Made by a program: the position numbers and the translations under genes. 64,000 bases of DNA from Bacteroidales bacterium (GTDB taxonomy: Bacteria; Bacteroidota; Bacteroidia; Bacteroidales; GCA-2748055), in NCBI GenBank assembly GCA_029931975.1, contig JAOZQY010000006.1, forward strand, positions 1-64,000. The letters run 5' to 3'. Shown piece by piece: positions 39,448 through 48,012 of this stretch. How positions within the stretch are numbered: position 1 is the first letter of the stretch; every line of letters starts with the position of its first letter. The notes below the pieces were generated by a model, which worked only from the letters and a program-made list of their open reading frames with translations, searched no databases and was not told the origin of the DNA.

Positions 39448-39766
39448 CCAGTTCTGGGAAGATCTTCAGCAGCTTCACCAGCGACCAGTGTGTATGAATC
39501 GCCGATTGCCAGTCAAAACAGCCGTAAAAGGCAGGATGCAAAAACTGAGGTTCTCCTATATCGGCTTCACTACCCAGGGTCTGACCCAACTTATTTGGAT
39601 AGGTAGTCTGCATGCATGCTAGTGGCAGTGCAGCCAGGTGGCTGGCCTGTACAAGGCTTAGTTCCATGACATCCCTGCTGCCGGGTGCTTCATCTGCTTG
39701 CCGGGTGTTGCATCCGGTGACCAGCAACAGGAAGAACAAGGTAGTGCTGAATATGGCTCTTTTCAT
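39419..39766 (-). pseudogene. N-terminal fragment of a DUF2891 lipoprotein
   Basis: From ATG 39766 (preceded by AGGA) the frame opens with a lipoprotein signal ending LLLVTGC, then ASHLAALPLACMQTTYPNKL and FLHPAFYGCFDWQSAIHTHW, the diagnostic DUF2891 segment. Homology stops at IFPEL, whose last codon is at 39449-39451, two bases from where the RND adaptor fragment stops on the other strand. About 250 residues are lost. The same frame is open upstream into the PHP gene. Confidence 0.65.
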
Positions 39767-40564
39767 TGCTTTTCCTGTTTTTCTTTGTATTCCAAAATCG
39801 AGGTCAGGCTTTGCTCCAGGTACTCCCGATACTGCCTGATCAGGATGGTGATAATTGTTAAAAACCTCAAGTCCAGAAGATCCATGATCCAGCAATTCCT
39901 CTGCCACCTCTTCGCGTCCCTCCAGGTTCAGTCCCGGATGCGCCACGACGGGGATGCCGCCATTGCTTCGGACCAGGTCCACAGCAACTTTGAAATCGAG
40001 GTGTTCGATCTTCACATAGGCGGGTTTCCCCTGGGCGAAAAAGTCCAGATAGAAGTTAATCAGGGGCATGTCACTTCTTGCACCGCCTGGCAGATATGGT
40101 TGTAGTAAGGGATTTGAAAGTTGGTCAGGGTTCATTAGCAAAAGCTCAGCAAACAATTCGCCGGTGGGAGGCTCCCCTCCCGATTTATGCATCAGTTCGT
40201 CCCGGTCAATGGAAATGCCCAGCTGCTCCAGGTTATGGATCATCTGTGGAACGGCATCCATGTGTTTCTGTCGGCCCTTGCGCTCAAGCGCGTCAAAATC
40301 ACTTCCTCTCAAATCAACCTGGTATCCCAGCAGATGGAGATCGGTTCCTTTATAGTTACAGTCGATTTCAATGCCGGGAATAAAATTTATTCCTTCCTCA
40401 AGAGCTGCTAATCGTTTTGCTTCGCGTGAACCTTCAATACAATTGTGGTCAGTAATGGAGAAGGTATTGACCCCGCTTTCAAGACAACTCTTTATAATCT
40501 CCGGTATGCTCAGTTCACCATCATTGCTATGGAGGGAGTGGATATGCAGATCAGCCTTCATCAA
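39419..40564 (-). CDS. Truncated PHP-domain phosphoesterase reading into a DUF2891 fragment
   Basis: 381 aa as one open frame. Residues 1-245 are a cytoplasmic PHP protein: DLHIHSLHSNDG, ITDHNCIEG, GIEIDCNY and VVAHPGLNL give most of the metal site. After VFNNYHHPDQAV (about 39830) the family sequence stops, so the last strand with the usual GSDxH ligands is missing. The frame then runs through about twenty residues of former intergenic DNA into the DUF2891 lipoprotein, with an internal hydrophobic signal. It is best viewed as a deletion product and is probably not a working enzyme. Confidence 0.6.
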   Translation of the reverse strand: MMKADLHIHSLHSNDGELSIPEIIKSCLESGVNTFSITDHNCIEGSREAKRLAALEEGINFIPGIEIDCNYKGTDLHLLGYQVDLRGSDFDALERKGRQKHMDAVPQMIHNLEQLGISIDRDELMHKSGGEPPTGELFAELLLMNPDQLSNPLLQPYLPGGARSDMPLINFYLDFFAQGKPAYVKIEHLDFKVAVDLVRSNGGIPVVAHPGLNLEGREEVAEELLDHGSSGLEVFNNYHHPDQAVSGVPGAKPDLDFGIQRKTGKAMKRAIFSTTLFFLLLVTGCNTRQADEAPGSRDVMELSLVQASHLAALPLACMQTTYPNKLGQTLGSEADIGEPQFLHPAFYGCFDWQSAIHTHWSLVKLLKIFPELGSAPQILHI

Positions 40565-40721
40565 ATCTTAGGTTTTTTAAATAGTACTTCTGTACAATCC
40601 AGAATCACCAGCCCGATTAGGTAAGCCCGAAAGCATCTTTTCCTTTTCTCTTGCCATAGGTCGGTGCTATAGTTGTTTTATCATTTCGAATATCCCCAAA
40701 TGCGGTTGGTATCCCTTCCTT

Positions 40722-42170
40722 TCATAACAGCTCTTTGATGTCGCTGACGGTAAAGCCCTTTTTGAGCAGGTTACCGGGTTCCATTAGTGTCTTGAGTTTC
40801 TTTGGCTCGATTATTCCCAGGGTGTCATTGGCCTCAAAGATATTCTGTTCCTCTTTTTTCATCTGTTTGGCCAGCTCTGCGGCTTGGTTGTAACCGATCA
40901 GGGGAGAAAGGGCCGTGGCCACGGCCGGACTATTGAACAGTTTTCTTCTGGCAGCCTCTTCATAAACCCGGATTCCTGAGAGCATCTTGTTTTCGAAGGC
41001 CCGGTTCATGGAGATCAACAGTCTCAGGCTCTCCAGCATGGCAACGCCAATCTCGGGCAGGTAGGCATTCAGTTCCAGACAGCCCTTTGAGCTTAAAGTA
41101 GCAATTTTCTGATCATTGGCATAGATCCTGTGCGCCGAAGAGATCACATATTCAGGGATCACCGGGTTTACCTTGCCCGGCATAATGGAGCTGCCCACCT
41201 GCTGGGTTGGCAGTTCAATCTCTTTGCTGTAACCCGTTCCCGATGCAAGAAGCCTGAGATCCGTGACGATCTTTTCCAGGTTAACTGCATGGGCTTTCAG
41301 GGTGGCATGCACCTCCACCCATTTATCCATATTGGAGGTGGCATCTGCCAGATTCTCGCTCTGGGTGACAGGTAGTGAGGTAATTCTTTTCAGTGCCGGT
41401 ACCACTTCCATGATAAAGAATTGCGGAATGGCAATCCCTGTGCCGATGGCCCCCCCCCCCAGGTTGACCAGCTTGATCCTTTCAAACCCTTTGGAGACCC
41501 GCCACAAATCACGTGATAGGGCCTCACTATAGGTACTGAACAACTGTCCAAAGGTGGTGGGAACCGCTTCCTGCATCTGCGTATATCCAATTCTTAGCGT
41601 ATTGTGGTGCCTGGTTTCCAACTCTTCAACCTTAAGCCGGGTCCTGCTTATGACCACTTCCAGTTCGGTCAGCAGTTGCATGGAAGCAAGTGTAAGGGCC
41701 GTGGGAATCACGTCATTGGTGGACTGGTAGATATTGGCCCATTCAATGGGATCTACATATTTATAATCGCCAGGTTTTTTTCCCAGAGCCAGCAGGGCAG
41801 CATTGGCAATAATCTCATTCACATTCAGATTGATACTTGTTCCTGCACCTCCCTGGGTACCGGGTACAATGAAGTATTCAAAATAATCACCCGAGGCGAT
41901 GGCAGTTGCTGCGGCCTCCATTGCTCCCAGTGTTTGTTCATCAGGAATGCGGAGGTGGGCTTTCATCTCGGGATGCTCCTTATCCAGGGCCTTTAGTAAT
42001 TTCCTTACTGTACGATAACAGGCAAGCTTAACGTTGCCACAGGCACGAAACCATTCCAAAGGAAATTTTACCTGGTTATCAAAATTATCACGGGCACGAA
42101 CAGCGTGAACCCCGTAGAGGGCATCTGCGGGGATGGAAACTTCTCCCAGAATATCTTTTTCAGTACGCAT
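40722..42170 (-). CDS. aspA: Aspartate ammonia-lyase
   Basis: 482 aa, full length. It converts aspartate to fumarate and ammonia. The fumarase/aspartase superfamily signature GSSIMPGKVNP is present, with the substrate-site stretches YQSTNDVIPTA and GTQGGAGTSINLNVNEIIAN and TRHHNTLRIGYTQMQEAVPTT. Near residue 240 the usual NLGxTAIGTG reads NLGGGAIGTG, encoded by an 11-base G run. A fumarase-like alternative is less likely. Gaps of 157 bp downstream and about 400 bp upstream hold decayed sequence. Confidence 0.9.
   Translation of the reverse strand: MRTEKDILGEVSIPADALYGVHAVRARDNFDNQVKFPLEWFRACGNVKLACYRTVRKLLKALDKEHPEMKAHLRIPDEQTLGAMEAAATAIASGDYFEYFIVPGTQGGAGTSINLNVNEIIANAALLALGKKPGDYKYVDPIEWANIYQSTNDVIPTALTLASMQLLTELEVVISRTRLKVEELETRHHNTLRIGYTQMQEAVPTTFGQLFSTYSEALSRDLWRVSKGFERIKLVNLGGGAIGTGIAIPQFFIMEVVPALKRITSLPVTQSENLADATSNMDKWVEVHATLKAHAVNLEKIVTDLRLLASGTGYSKEIELPTQQVGSSIMPGKVNPVIPEYVISSAHRIYANDQKIATLSSKGCLELNAYLPEIGVAMLESLRLLISMNRAFENKMLSGIRVYEEAARRKLFNSPAVATALSPLIGYNQAAELAKQMKKEEQNIFEANDTLGIIEPKKLKTLMEPGNLLKKGFTVSDIKELL
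41450..41460 (-). repeat. 11-base poly-G tract inside aspA
   Basis: Eleven C on the plus strand, read as G on the coding strand, encode Gly-Gly-Gly within the NLGGGAIGTG loop. A one-base change would frameshift aspA about half way. Tracts of this length are slippage-prone and rare in coding DNA. Confidence 0.8.
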
Positions 42171-42212
42171 TCAGAAGGTGTTTCGGTAAAAATACCTAAT
42201 AAATCGTAATTT

Positions 42213-42506
42213 CTAGTTTGGAGATATCTTTATGATCAAACCACCTGAGAATTCTCCCTGGAAAGGAATGATCCTGGTATAGAGATTGCCCCCACAGCCT
42301 GATCCACCGGTCCCGATTCCGCAACCAAAACCAAATCCGTTAAATACCATGGGCATCAGCATGCTGCCGTAAAGTCGGGCTGTTCCATGCGCTGCCAGCC
42401 ATAGAATCCGTTGATTTCCAGTGTTTGTGCAGTAATTTCTCTACTGCTGATACTTACTATGATCAGCATCATGACGATTAAAAGTGTACTTTTCTTTGTA
42501 TTCAAA
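42213..42506 (-). pseudogene. Small exported protein gene, frameshifted
   Basis: A frame from TTG 42506 gives a signal-like start (STLLIVMMLIIVSISS) and TLEINGFYGWQRM, then stops at a TGA. A second frame carries on ARLYGSMLMPMVFNGFGFG, a Cys/Gly-rich segment and a strand-rich end (FSGGLIIKISPN) to the stop at 42213. The two meet near the middle by a frameshift. It resembles a small Bacteroidota barrel or secreted protein; no family named. No Shine-Dalgarno is seen. Confidence 0.5.
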
Positions 42507-42573
42507 TTTCAGAATTATTTGGAGAGATAACGTTTAAAATACTGAAGGGTTCAAAATAGATATGATATTCTAG

Positions 42574-43301
42574 CTAATTATCACCGCCAGGTTTTTCAAT
42601 AAAGGGGAAGGCTGCTCCAAACTGAATGCTTGAATTTCTGTGGGGATCGCCGGTATTATTCTTCACCATATCCATGAATCCATGGTTATAGCGGAGATAC
42701 AGTACCATACCTTTCCCGCCGAGGGGTTTCGAAAACAGGTAGGATATATCTATTACCCCTCCAAAATCCACCGGTGATAAATCCTTTTTGATATCGATAG
42801 TAGTAGTAAGTACTACATCATCAATAGGTTCCGAGTGGTATATATCTTTGGCCCCGGCAAGAAAACTGATTTGTGGACCCGCAGAAATCCTGAGCCTGTC
42901 TGTGAGGTGATAGCGTAAAAGAACAGGAATATCAATATAATTTAGCATCCGGTCTGAGGAGCTAGGATCAACAAGTAGTTCATCCAGATTGGGATCACCA
43001 GTGGTCAGAATGGGAGCATCTTTACCCCCCCCCTGAGTGCCAGTGGAACAAACTCTGGAGTTAGATATAGGCGGTCATTTATCCTGGTATTGTTGATCAG
43101 TCCGACATTGGCTCCTGGCCTGTGTTTTCCATCCTCAACATTGGTGATCATCGAATAGTTGGCCCCAATCTTCAGGCTGAAATAGAAATTTTCACTGGCC
43201 GCCTTTTCTCCAAAGATCAATACCAGCAGTGCAGCCTGGCCTTTTGCGATTCCAGCGCTGACTGTCAGTAGTAGAAATGTAATGTAGAGGAACTTTTTCA
43301 T
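42574..43301 (-). pseudogene. Outer-membrane barrel-like protein, frameshifted at a poly-G tract
   Basis: About 240 aa when the two frames are joined. The first frame starts at ATG 43301 (MKKFLYITFLLLTVSAGIAKG, a signal peptide) and runs FYFSLKIGANYSMITNVEDG to LTPEFVPLALR. The second carries DAPILTTGDPNLDELL, then YIDIPVLLRYHLTDRLRISAGPQ and ends in strand-rich sequence. This is the pattern of PorT-like/OMP barrels. The break lies exactly in nine G (43025-43033); ten or seven would restore the full frame, and eight would give a TAA. It may therefore be a phase-variable gene in its OFF state rather than a dead one. Confidence 0.65.
43025..43033 (-). repeat. 9-base poly-G tract at the frameshift of the barrel gene
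   Basis: Nine C on the plus strand. The reading frame before the tract ends shortly after it, and the homologous continuation lies in another frame, so the tract length decides whether the protein is made whole. Confidence 0.8.
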
Positions 43302-43392
43302 TCTAAAGTTATTAATTGCTTGCATCATAAATATATGAATTCAATAGTCAGGACCTTGAATACGAGCCAATAACAATGTTATTTTTGATAGT

Positions 43393-44137
43393 ATGAAACT
43401 GGCCAGAGTTATCTTTTCGGGTATTACATTGATGACATTGATGTGGCGTCCTGTTCATGGTCAGTTCTTTGATGAAAGCACGACAGTCAAGTATGAAACC
43501 AATTTTATAGAGGTCTACAAGGATGAACTGACCACCCGTCTTTATCTCTCTCGAAAACAAAACGCTTACTCCCTGGCGGAACATCTTTACAAGCCCTGGA
43601 TCCAGTACAAAATCAATGATAACCTCTTACTGGGTTGGGACCAATAGCTTTCTGACCATCAACCTCGGGCTTAACATGCCTTTAATCAACCAGGATGATG
43701 AGCTTAATGCTGAATCCAAGTATGTCGATCTGCAAACCTATTTTATGTTCAGAAGCTATATCGTGGACCTCTATCTTCAATAGAACAAAGGATACTATAT
43801 TTCGAATCCCGAAGATATTTTTGAGCAGTGGGATGCTGATCAAAAAATGCCTCAACGGGGTGATATGCGTAGCAATATCCTTGGAATAACCGTTCAATAC
43901 CTTTTTAACTTTTCCCGCTACTCTTACAAAGCAGCCTTCCAGCAGAACGAGTTTCAAAAGAGAAGTGCAGGTTCACCCATTGCTGGGTTGGAGGCATACT
44001 GGATGCAGGGAATGACCGATAGCCTGATGGTGGCCGGCAATATTCCCCAATCAGGATTTATGGATAACAATCCCTTTAACCAAAGCGATATCCTTAATGT
44101 GGGAATAAATGGCGGCTATGCCTATACCTTTGTCTGA
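43393..44137 (+). pseudogene. DUF4421-like envelope protein, frameshifted and interrupted
   Basis: ATG 43393 starts a signal peptide (cleavage near VHG) and FYKD-type strands up to NDNLLLGW. The homologous sequence then resumes one base out of frame (LTINLGLNMPLI, YFMFRSYIVDLYLQ), hits a TAG at 43781-43783, and continues NKGYYISNPEDIFEQ, MRSNILGITVQYLFNF, YSYKAAFQQNE and GGYAYTFV to the TGA at 44137. These segments match the order of DUF4421 proteins, which are usually about 300 aa. There is at least one frameshift and one nonsense codon, and the 3' end is missing, so it is a genuine pseudogene. Confidence 0.6.
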
Positions 44138-44511
44138 GCTGTTACACTCATTGGGATTGAGTATAAGCTATAACTCACCTCAAAGCATTCCTCATGGTTT
44201 TTTCCAATTATTACTCTAAGTAAAGTTGCATAAGCGCATAACAGCATTGTGACTCCTACAATAGATCAGCCTTATCATTTTACCTCAAGGCATGGTCAGA
44301 GGCAAGAAAAATATGCTTAATAAGGTGCTTGAAAACGGAGGGTGGGGGGCACTCTTTGTGGATGAACCCTCAACAGAAACTCTAATCAATGCCAATATTT
44401 AAAATTAATATAAACAATACCACAATTTAGGTATCACAGCTAACTTATAAACTTGTAGTTTTGTAGCCTTATGTCTGAATTTTCAGGAAATGAGAAAGGA
44501 AATTTATTAGG
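44138..44511. other. 374 bp without a recognisable gene
   Basis: This stretch has several stops in every frame. It probably includes decayed 3' sequence of the DUF4421 pseudogene. A 36-codon open frame at 44292-44402 matches nothing I recognise. The right end holds the leader of the ferredoxin-fusion gene. Confidence 0.5.
44456..44463 (+). promoter_or_regulatory. Candidate -7 box for the ferredoxin-fusion gene
   Basis: TAGTTTTG fits TAnnTTTG and lies 48 bp before the ATG at 44512. No TTTG is found at the usual 19-bp distance upstream, so support is partial. Confidence 0.35.
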
Positions 44512-46428
44512 ATGAAAACATATAAAGTAACAGAAGAGTGTATCGCATGCCATGCATGTGTTGAGGTTGCAGGAGATCATTTTGAAATGGGTAGCCAGGT
44601 GGCCCATGTAACAAGGCAGCCTGGAAATGAAGCTGAAGAGGAATTATGTGAGGCAGCGCTTGTTGTATGTCCTGTGGAGGCCATTGAATCGCAGGATGTG
44701 AAGCCGGAAACTGAAGCAACAGCGGGGGACACAGAGAGAATGCCTGTTCTTGCCAGGGACAACGTAAAAGTGGTTTTGGATGCTCACCCGGAGCTGAAAG
44801 AGGTACTGATTGGTTTTTCCGATAAATTCAACAAGCTCCTGAATCCGGTCATGTATAAAACGCTGGCACGTTTTGCCACATTTCACGAGGCTGCCCGCGT
44901 TTCGGGGGTATCCGTTTGTGAGATTCTTCATGTGATGAACAAGGCATTGGGCACCATGGATGAGTTGCAAAAAATCATGCCCGAGTGTATTAAGGATGAA
45001 CCAGGAACGGATATTCTTTCCTCCAGTACTGCGATCACCTGGACCGAGTCTGTAGAACGATATATTTACAACAGGGATACGATCAGTGAGATTATTGAAA
45101 AGATTTCAGCGCTTAAGGCCGGGGAGAACCTGGTGGTTATTTCGGTTGAGAAACCAAGTGAACTTATTAAAGCAGCAGCAGGTCTGGGATTGGTCCTGAA
45201 TATCGAGAAATCACATGATTACCGAATCTCCCTCTTTAATCCGCAGGAGGAGGCAGCCGGAGCGTGGAGTGTGCGAAAGGGAGGATTTGAGCCACTGGAT
45301 GTTCGCTCCATGCAAACCGATCCCTTCGATATCATCATTCAGAAAGCTTATGCTACAAAGGAGAACGATGGATTTATTCTGATCCAGCGCTTTGAGCCCA
45401 TTCCCCTGATCAATATGCTCTCTGAAATGGGATTTGAGCATGAGAGTGAGCAAAAATCGCCCTTTGAGATCTGGGTGTATTTCTATAAAACCCCGGTTGA
45501 TGAAGAGGAGAGCGGGCCGGATAGCGATAAAACGGAAGTGGTTATCCAGTCGGCAACCCCTGTGGCCTACCCGGTGATTATGAGGTTGTTACAATCTAAG
45601 ACGATTCGGAAGCATGTTGCGATCAAAGAGCTGAAAGTGTGGGAGGAGACTGAAAAACACCTTGCATGGATCACCAGCGGAAGAGCAGATATCAGTTTCT
45701 CTGCAATTATCACATCTGCAAAATTGAAAAATTCTGATATCAAGATTCCCGCACTGTTTGTCTGGGACAATTTTGTGATCCTCTCCAGGACCCCGGCAAT
45801 AGATTTTAATGATATCAAAGGCAAACCCATCCATACGCCGCTGTTTGAAGAGGCACCCCCTGCGAAGATTACCAGGTATTTAATACAGGCACATGGCTTA
45901 GATCCCGATGATTTTAATTTTGTATTTGGTAAACCATTTGGCCGCCCCGAGCAGATCTATGCCGATTTTGTCTCCGGCAATGCAGATACTGTGATCTTGC
46001 GGGAACCGGAAGCCAGTTATGCCCTTAAAATCATGCAGGACAGGGGGGAAGAGGTTTCGATTCTCTCTTACAATGAGATGTGGAACAAAGTAAATCCCGG
46101 TTTTGGGAGTTTCCCCAATGCAGGTATTGTATTTAAAGGCGAATTTGTCAGGAAGCATCCGGAACTGGTCAAAACCTTCCTGGGTGAGCTGGAAGAAGCC
46201 ATCCACTGGGTCAATCAAAACAGGAGTGAGGCTGCAAAGCTATCTTTTGATATGATGCGGCAGCCTGCCGACCGGGTTGAGTTATTCCTGGAGCGGGTAA
46301 ATTTTAACTATGTGAGCGGCGAGGAGTTAACAGAGAAGGTGAAGGACTATTTTGATGTACTTGTCAAAGAAAACATTGTTGAAAGCAAATTGGATGACTC
46401 ATTTTACGAGATCTTTAAAATGGACTAA
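44512..46428 (+). CDS. Ferredoxin - DUF1858 - DUF2249-like - NMT1/SsuA-type binding-protein fusion
   Basis: 638 aa with no signal peptide or membrane segment, so cytoplasmic. Order: a single-cluster [4Fe-4S] ferredoxin (Cys10, Cys13, Cys16 and CysPro at 53, as in one-cluster ferredoxins); a DUF1858 helical domain (about 82-145, YKTLARFATFHEAARVSGV); a DUF2249-like redox/heme-associated domain (about 255-330, ILIQRFEPIPLINMLSEMGFEHE); and a periplasmic-binding-protein fold of the NMT1/SsuA group (about 345-635, WITSGRADISFSAI, NADTVILREPEASYAL). Binding proteins are normally exported; here one is joined to redox domains. No ABC transporter is adjacent. Function unknown; a redox or metal-responsive small-molecule sensor is a guess. 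Confidence 0.75.
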   Translation: MKTYKVTEECIACHACVEVAGDHFEMGSQVAHVTRQPGNEAEEELCEAALVVCPVEAIESQDVKPETEATAGDTERMPVLARDNVKVVLDAHPELKEVLIGFSDKFNKLLNPVMYKTLARFATFHEAARVSGVSVCEILHVMNKALGTMDELQKIMPECIKDEPGTDILSSSTAITWTESVERYIYNRDTISEIIEKISALKAGENLVVISVEKPSELIKAAAGLGLVLNIEKSHDYRISLFNPQEEAAGAWSVRKGGFEPLDVRSMQTDPFDIIIQKAYATKENDGFILIQRFEPIPLINMLSEMGFEHESEQKSPFEIWVYFYKTPVDEEESGPDSDKTEVVIQSATPVAYPVIMRLLQSKTIRKHVAIKELKVWEETEKHLAWITSGRADISFSAIITSAKLKNSDIKIPALFVWDNFVILSRTPAIDFNDIKGKPIHTPLFEEAPPAKITRYLIQAHGLDPDDFNFVFGKPFGRPEQIYADFVSGNADTVILREPEASYALKIMQDRGEEVSILSYNEMWNKVNPGFGSFPNAGIVFKGEFVRKHPELVKTFLGELEEAIHWVNQNRSEAAKLSFDMMRQPADRVELFLERVNFNYVSGEELTEKVKDYFDVLVKENIVESKLDDSFYEIFKMD

Positions 46429-46433
46429 GGTCA

Positions 46434-47060
46434 TCAATCAATGATGGGCCACTCAAGCCGCTTGTAATGAAAATCGAACATCTTATGGATCTGGCCGGCG
46501 GTGTTGCGAGGGGTGGATAGTTCGGGCAGTTCATCTTGTTTGAAGAACCCCACATCGAGGGTCTCCATTCCAGTAGTAATCTCATAGTTCTCTGCCGCGC
46601 ACTCCAGGAAGATCTTATAGGCATAGAAGAGATCTTCCGGATGATCGTGGCATTTTTTATCAAATATGGCCAGCAAGCGGGTCACTTTTACTTTGATGCC
46701 CGCTTCCTCTTCAGCTTCTTTTTCGGCAGTCTCTGTAGGCGTATAGCCCACGTCGCACCAGCCTCCGGGCAAGGACCAGCGGGAATCGACCCGCTCCTTG
46801 ACCATCAGAATCTCATCCTTATCGTTGAAAATAACCGCCCGGGCATCTACTTTGGGTGTGCGGTAACCGTTTCGCTCCGGAGTGGCCATCTCGATGGTTT
46901 CACTGCTCATACCGGTAAGCAGCGAGAGCATTCTTAAAGAGATTTCCTCGAGCGACAGGTAGCGGTCCAGGTCAAAATCATTTTCTGAAAAATGGAGTCC
47001 GTTTTCAGCCAGTGCCTGGACCTGTTTGATCAGCTGGAGCATTTCGATTTGCTGCTTCAT
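46434..47060 (-). CDS. Nudix hydrolase with N-terminal helical domain (YjhB-like)
   Basis: 208 aa. An N-terminal region of about 60 residues (LIKQVQALAENGLHFSENDFDLDRY) matches the Nudix_N domain of this subgroup. It is followed by SLPGGWCDVGYTPTETAEKEAEEEAGI, a Nudix box of the YjhB type in which the first Glu of the classic motif is absent but the EExG core is present. Substrate is probably a nucleoside diphosphate derivative. Convergent with the ferredoxin fusion (5 bp) and divergent from lipA. Confidence 0.85.
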   Translation of the reverse strand: MKQQIEMLQLIKQVQALAENGLHFSENDFDLDRYLSLEEISLRMLSLLTGMSSETIEMATPERNGYRTPKVDARAVIFNDKDEILMVKERVDSRWSLPGGWCDVGYTPTETAEKEAEEEAGIKVKVTRLLAIFDKKCHDHPEDLFYAYKIFLECAAENYEITTGMETLDVGFFKQDELPELSTPRNTAGQIHKMFDFHYKRLEWPIID

Positions 47061-47112
47061 ATCATCAAAAATTGAAACCTCAATTTAGCATATTTCTAAC
47101 TATCTTCGCAGG

Positions 47113-48012
47113 ATGGAAAAGGGAAAGAATAATGGGGAGCTGAAAGGCAGAAAGAGACTGCCAGAGTGGATGCGCATGAAGATGCCGGGTGGTAACCTCT
47201 ATATGCAGGTGAAGGAACAGGTGAATAAGCATGGACTGCATACCATCTGCACCAGTGGCAACTGTCCTAATATAGGGGAGTGCTGGGCGGCAGGTACAGC
47301 CACATTTATGATTTTGGGTGAGATTTGTACCCGTGCATGCAAATTTTGTGCGGTGAAAACAGGAAAGCCGCTTCATGTGGATGAAGAAGAAGCCTTACGT
47401 CTGACCGAGACAATCCGCATTATGGGAATTCATCATGCTGTTATAACATCGGTGGACCGGGACGATCTGCCTGACAAAGGCGCCGGATTTTGGGCCAGAA
47501 CCATCAGGACATTGAAGGAGGAGTTGCCCGATCTGACCATGGAGACCCTGATTCCGGATTTTGATGCAAAACCTGAACTGGTTCAGCTGGTCATTGACGC
47601 AGCACCTGAAGTGATTTCCCACAACCTTGAAACCGTGGAGCGGCTCACGCCGCAGGTCCGATCCAGGGCCATGTACAGAAGGAGCCTGGAGGTGATTCGG
47701 CAGATTGCCCAATCGGAAGTCACTTCCAAATCGGGCATTATGCTGGGACTCGGGGAGACAAAAAAGGAGGTGTTGACTACCATGGATGATCTGATGGAGG
47801 CTGGATGTGAGGTGCTTACCATAGGCCAGTACCTTCAGCCCACCATGGAACATATGCCTGTGGAGGCATATATCCATCCCGACCAGTTTAAGTATTACAG
47901 GTCCCAGGCACTTGCAAAGGGTTTTAAGGCAGTGGAATCGAGTCCGCTCGTCCGATCTTCCTACCATGCTGAAAAGCACGCTTCCATAATACGCACAAAG
48001 AAACATGGCTGA
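47113..48012 (+). CDS. lipA: Lipoyl synthase
   Basis: 299 aa, radical-SAM enzyme inserting two sulfurs into octanoyl groups on lipoyl domains. It has both cluster motifs: CTSGNCPNIGECW for the auxiliary cluster and CTRACKFCAV for the SAM cluster, and ends SSYHAEKH with the conserved Ser. Overlaps lipB by 8 bp, so the two are translated together. Identification is secure. Confidence 0.97.
   Translation: MEKGKNNGELKGRKRLPEWMRMKMPGGNLYMQVKEQVNKHGLHTICTSGNCPNIGECWAAGTATFMILGEICTRACKFCAVKTGKPLHVDEEEALRLTETIRIMGIHHAVITSVDRDDLPDKGAGFWARTIRTLKEELPDLTMETLIPDFDAKPELVQLVIDAAPEVISHNLETVERLTPQVRSRAMYRRSLEVIRQIAQSEVTSKSGIMLGLGETKKEVLTTMDDLMEAGCEVLTIGQYLQPTMEHMPVEAYIHPDQFKYYRSQALAKGFKAVESSPLVRSSYHAEKHASIIRTKKHG

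Noticed and set aside
43355..43387. Promoter with TATTTTTG before the DUF4421 pseudogene
   Set aside because: The -7-like box ends only 5 bp before the ATG, leaving no leader, and the region is too AT-rich to trust the match.
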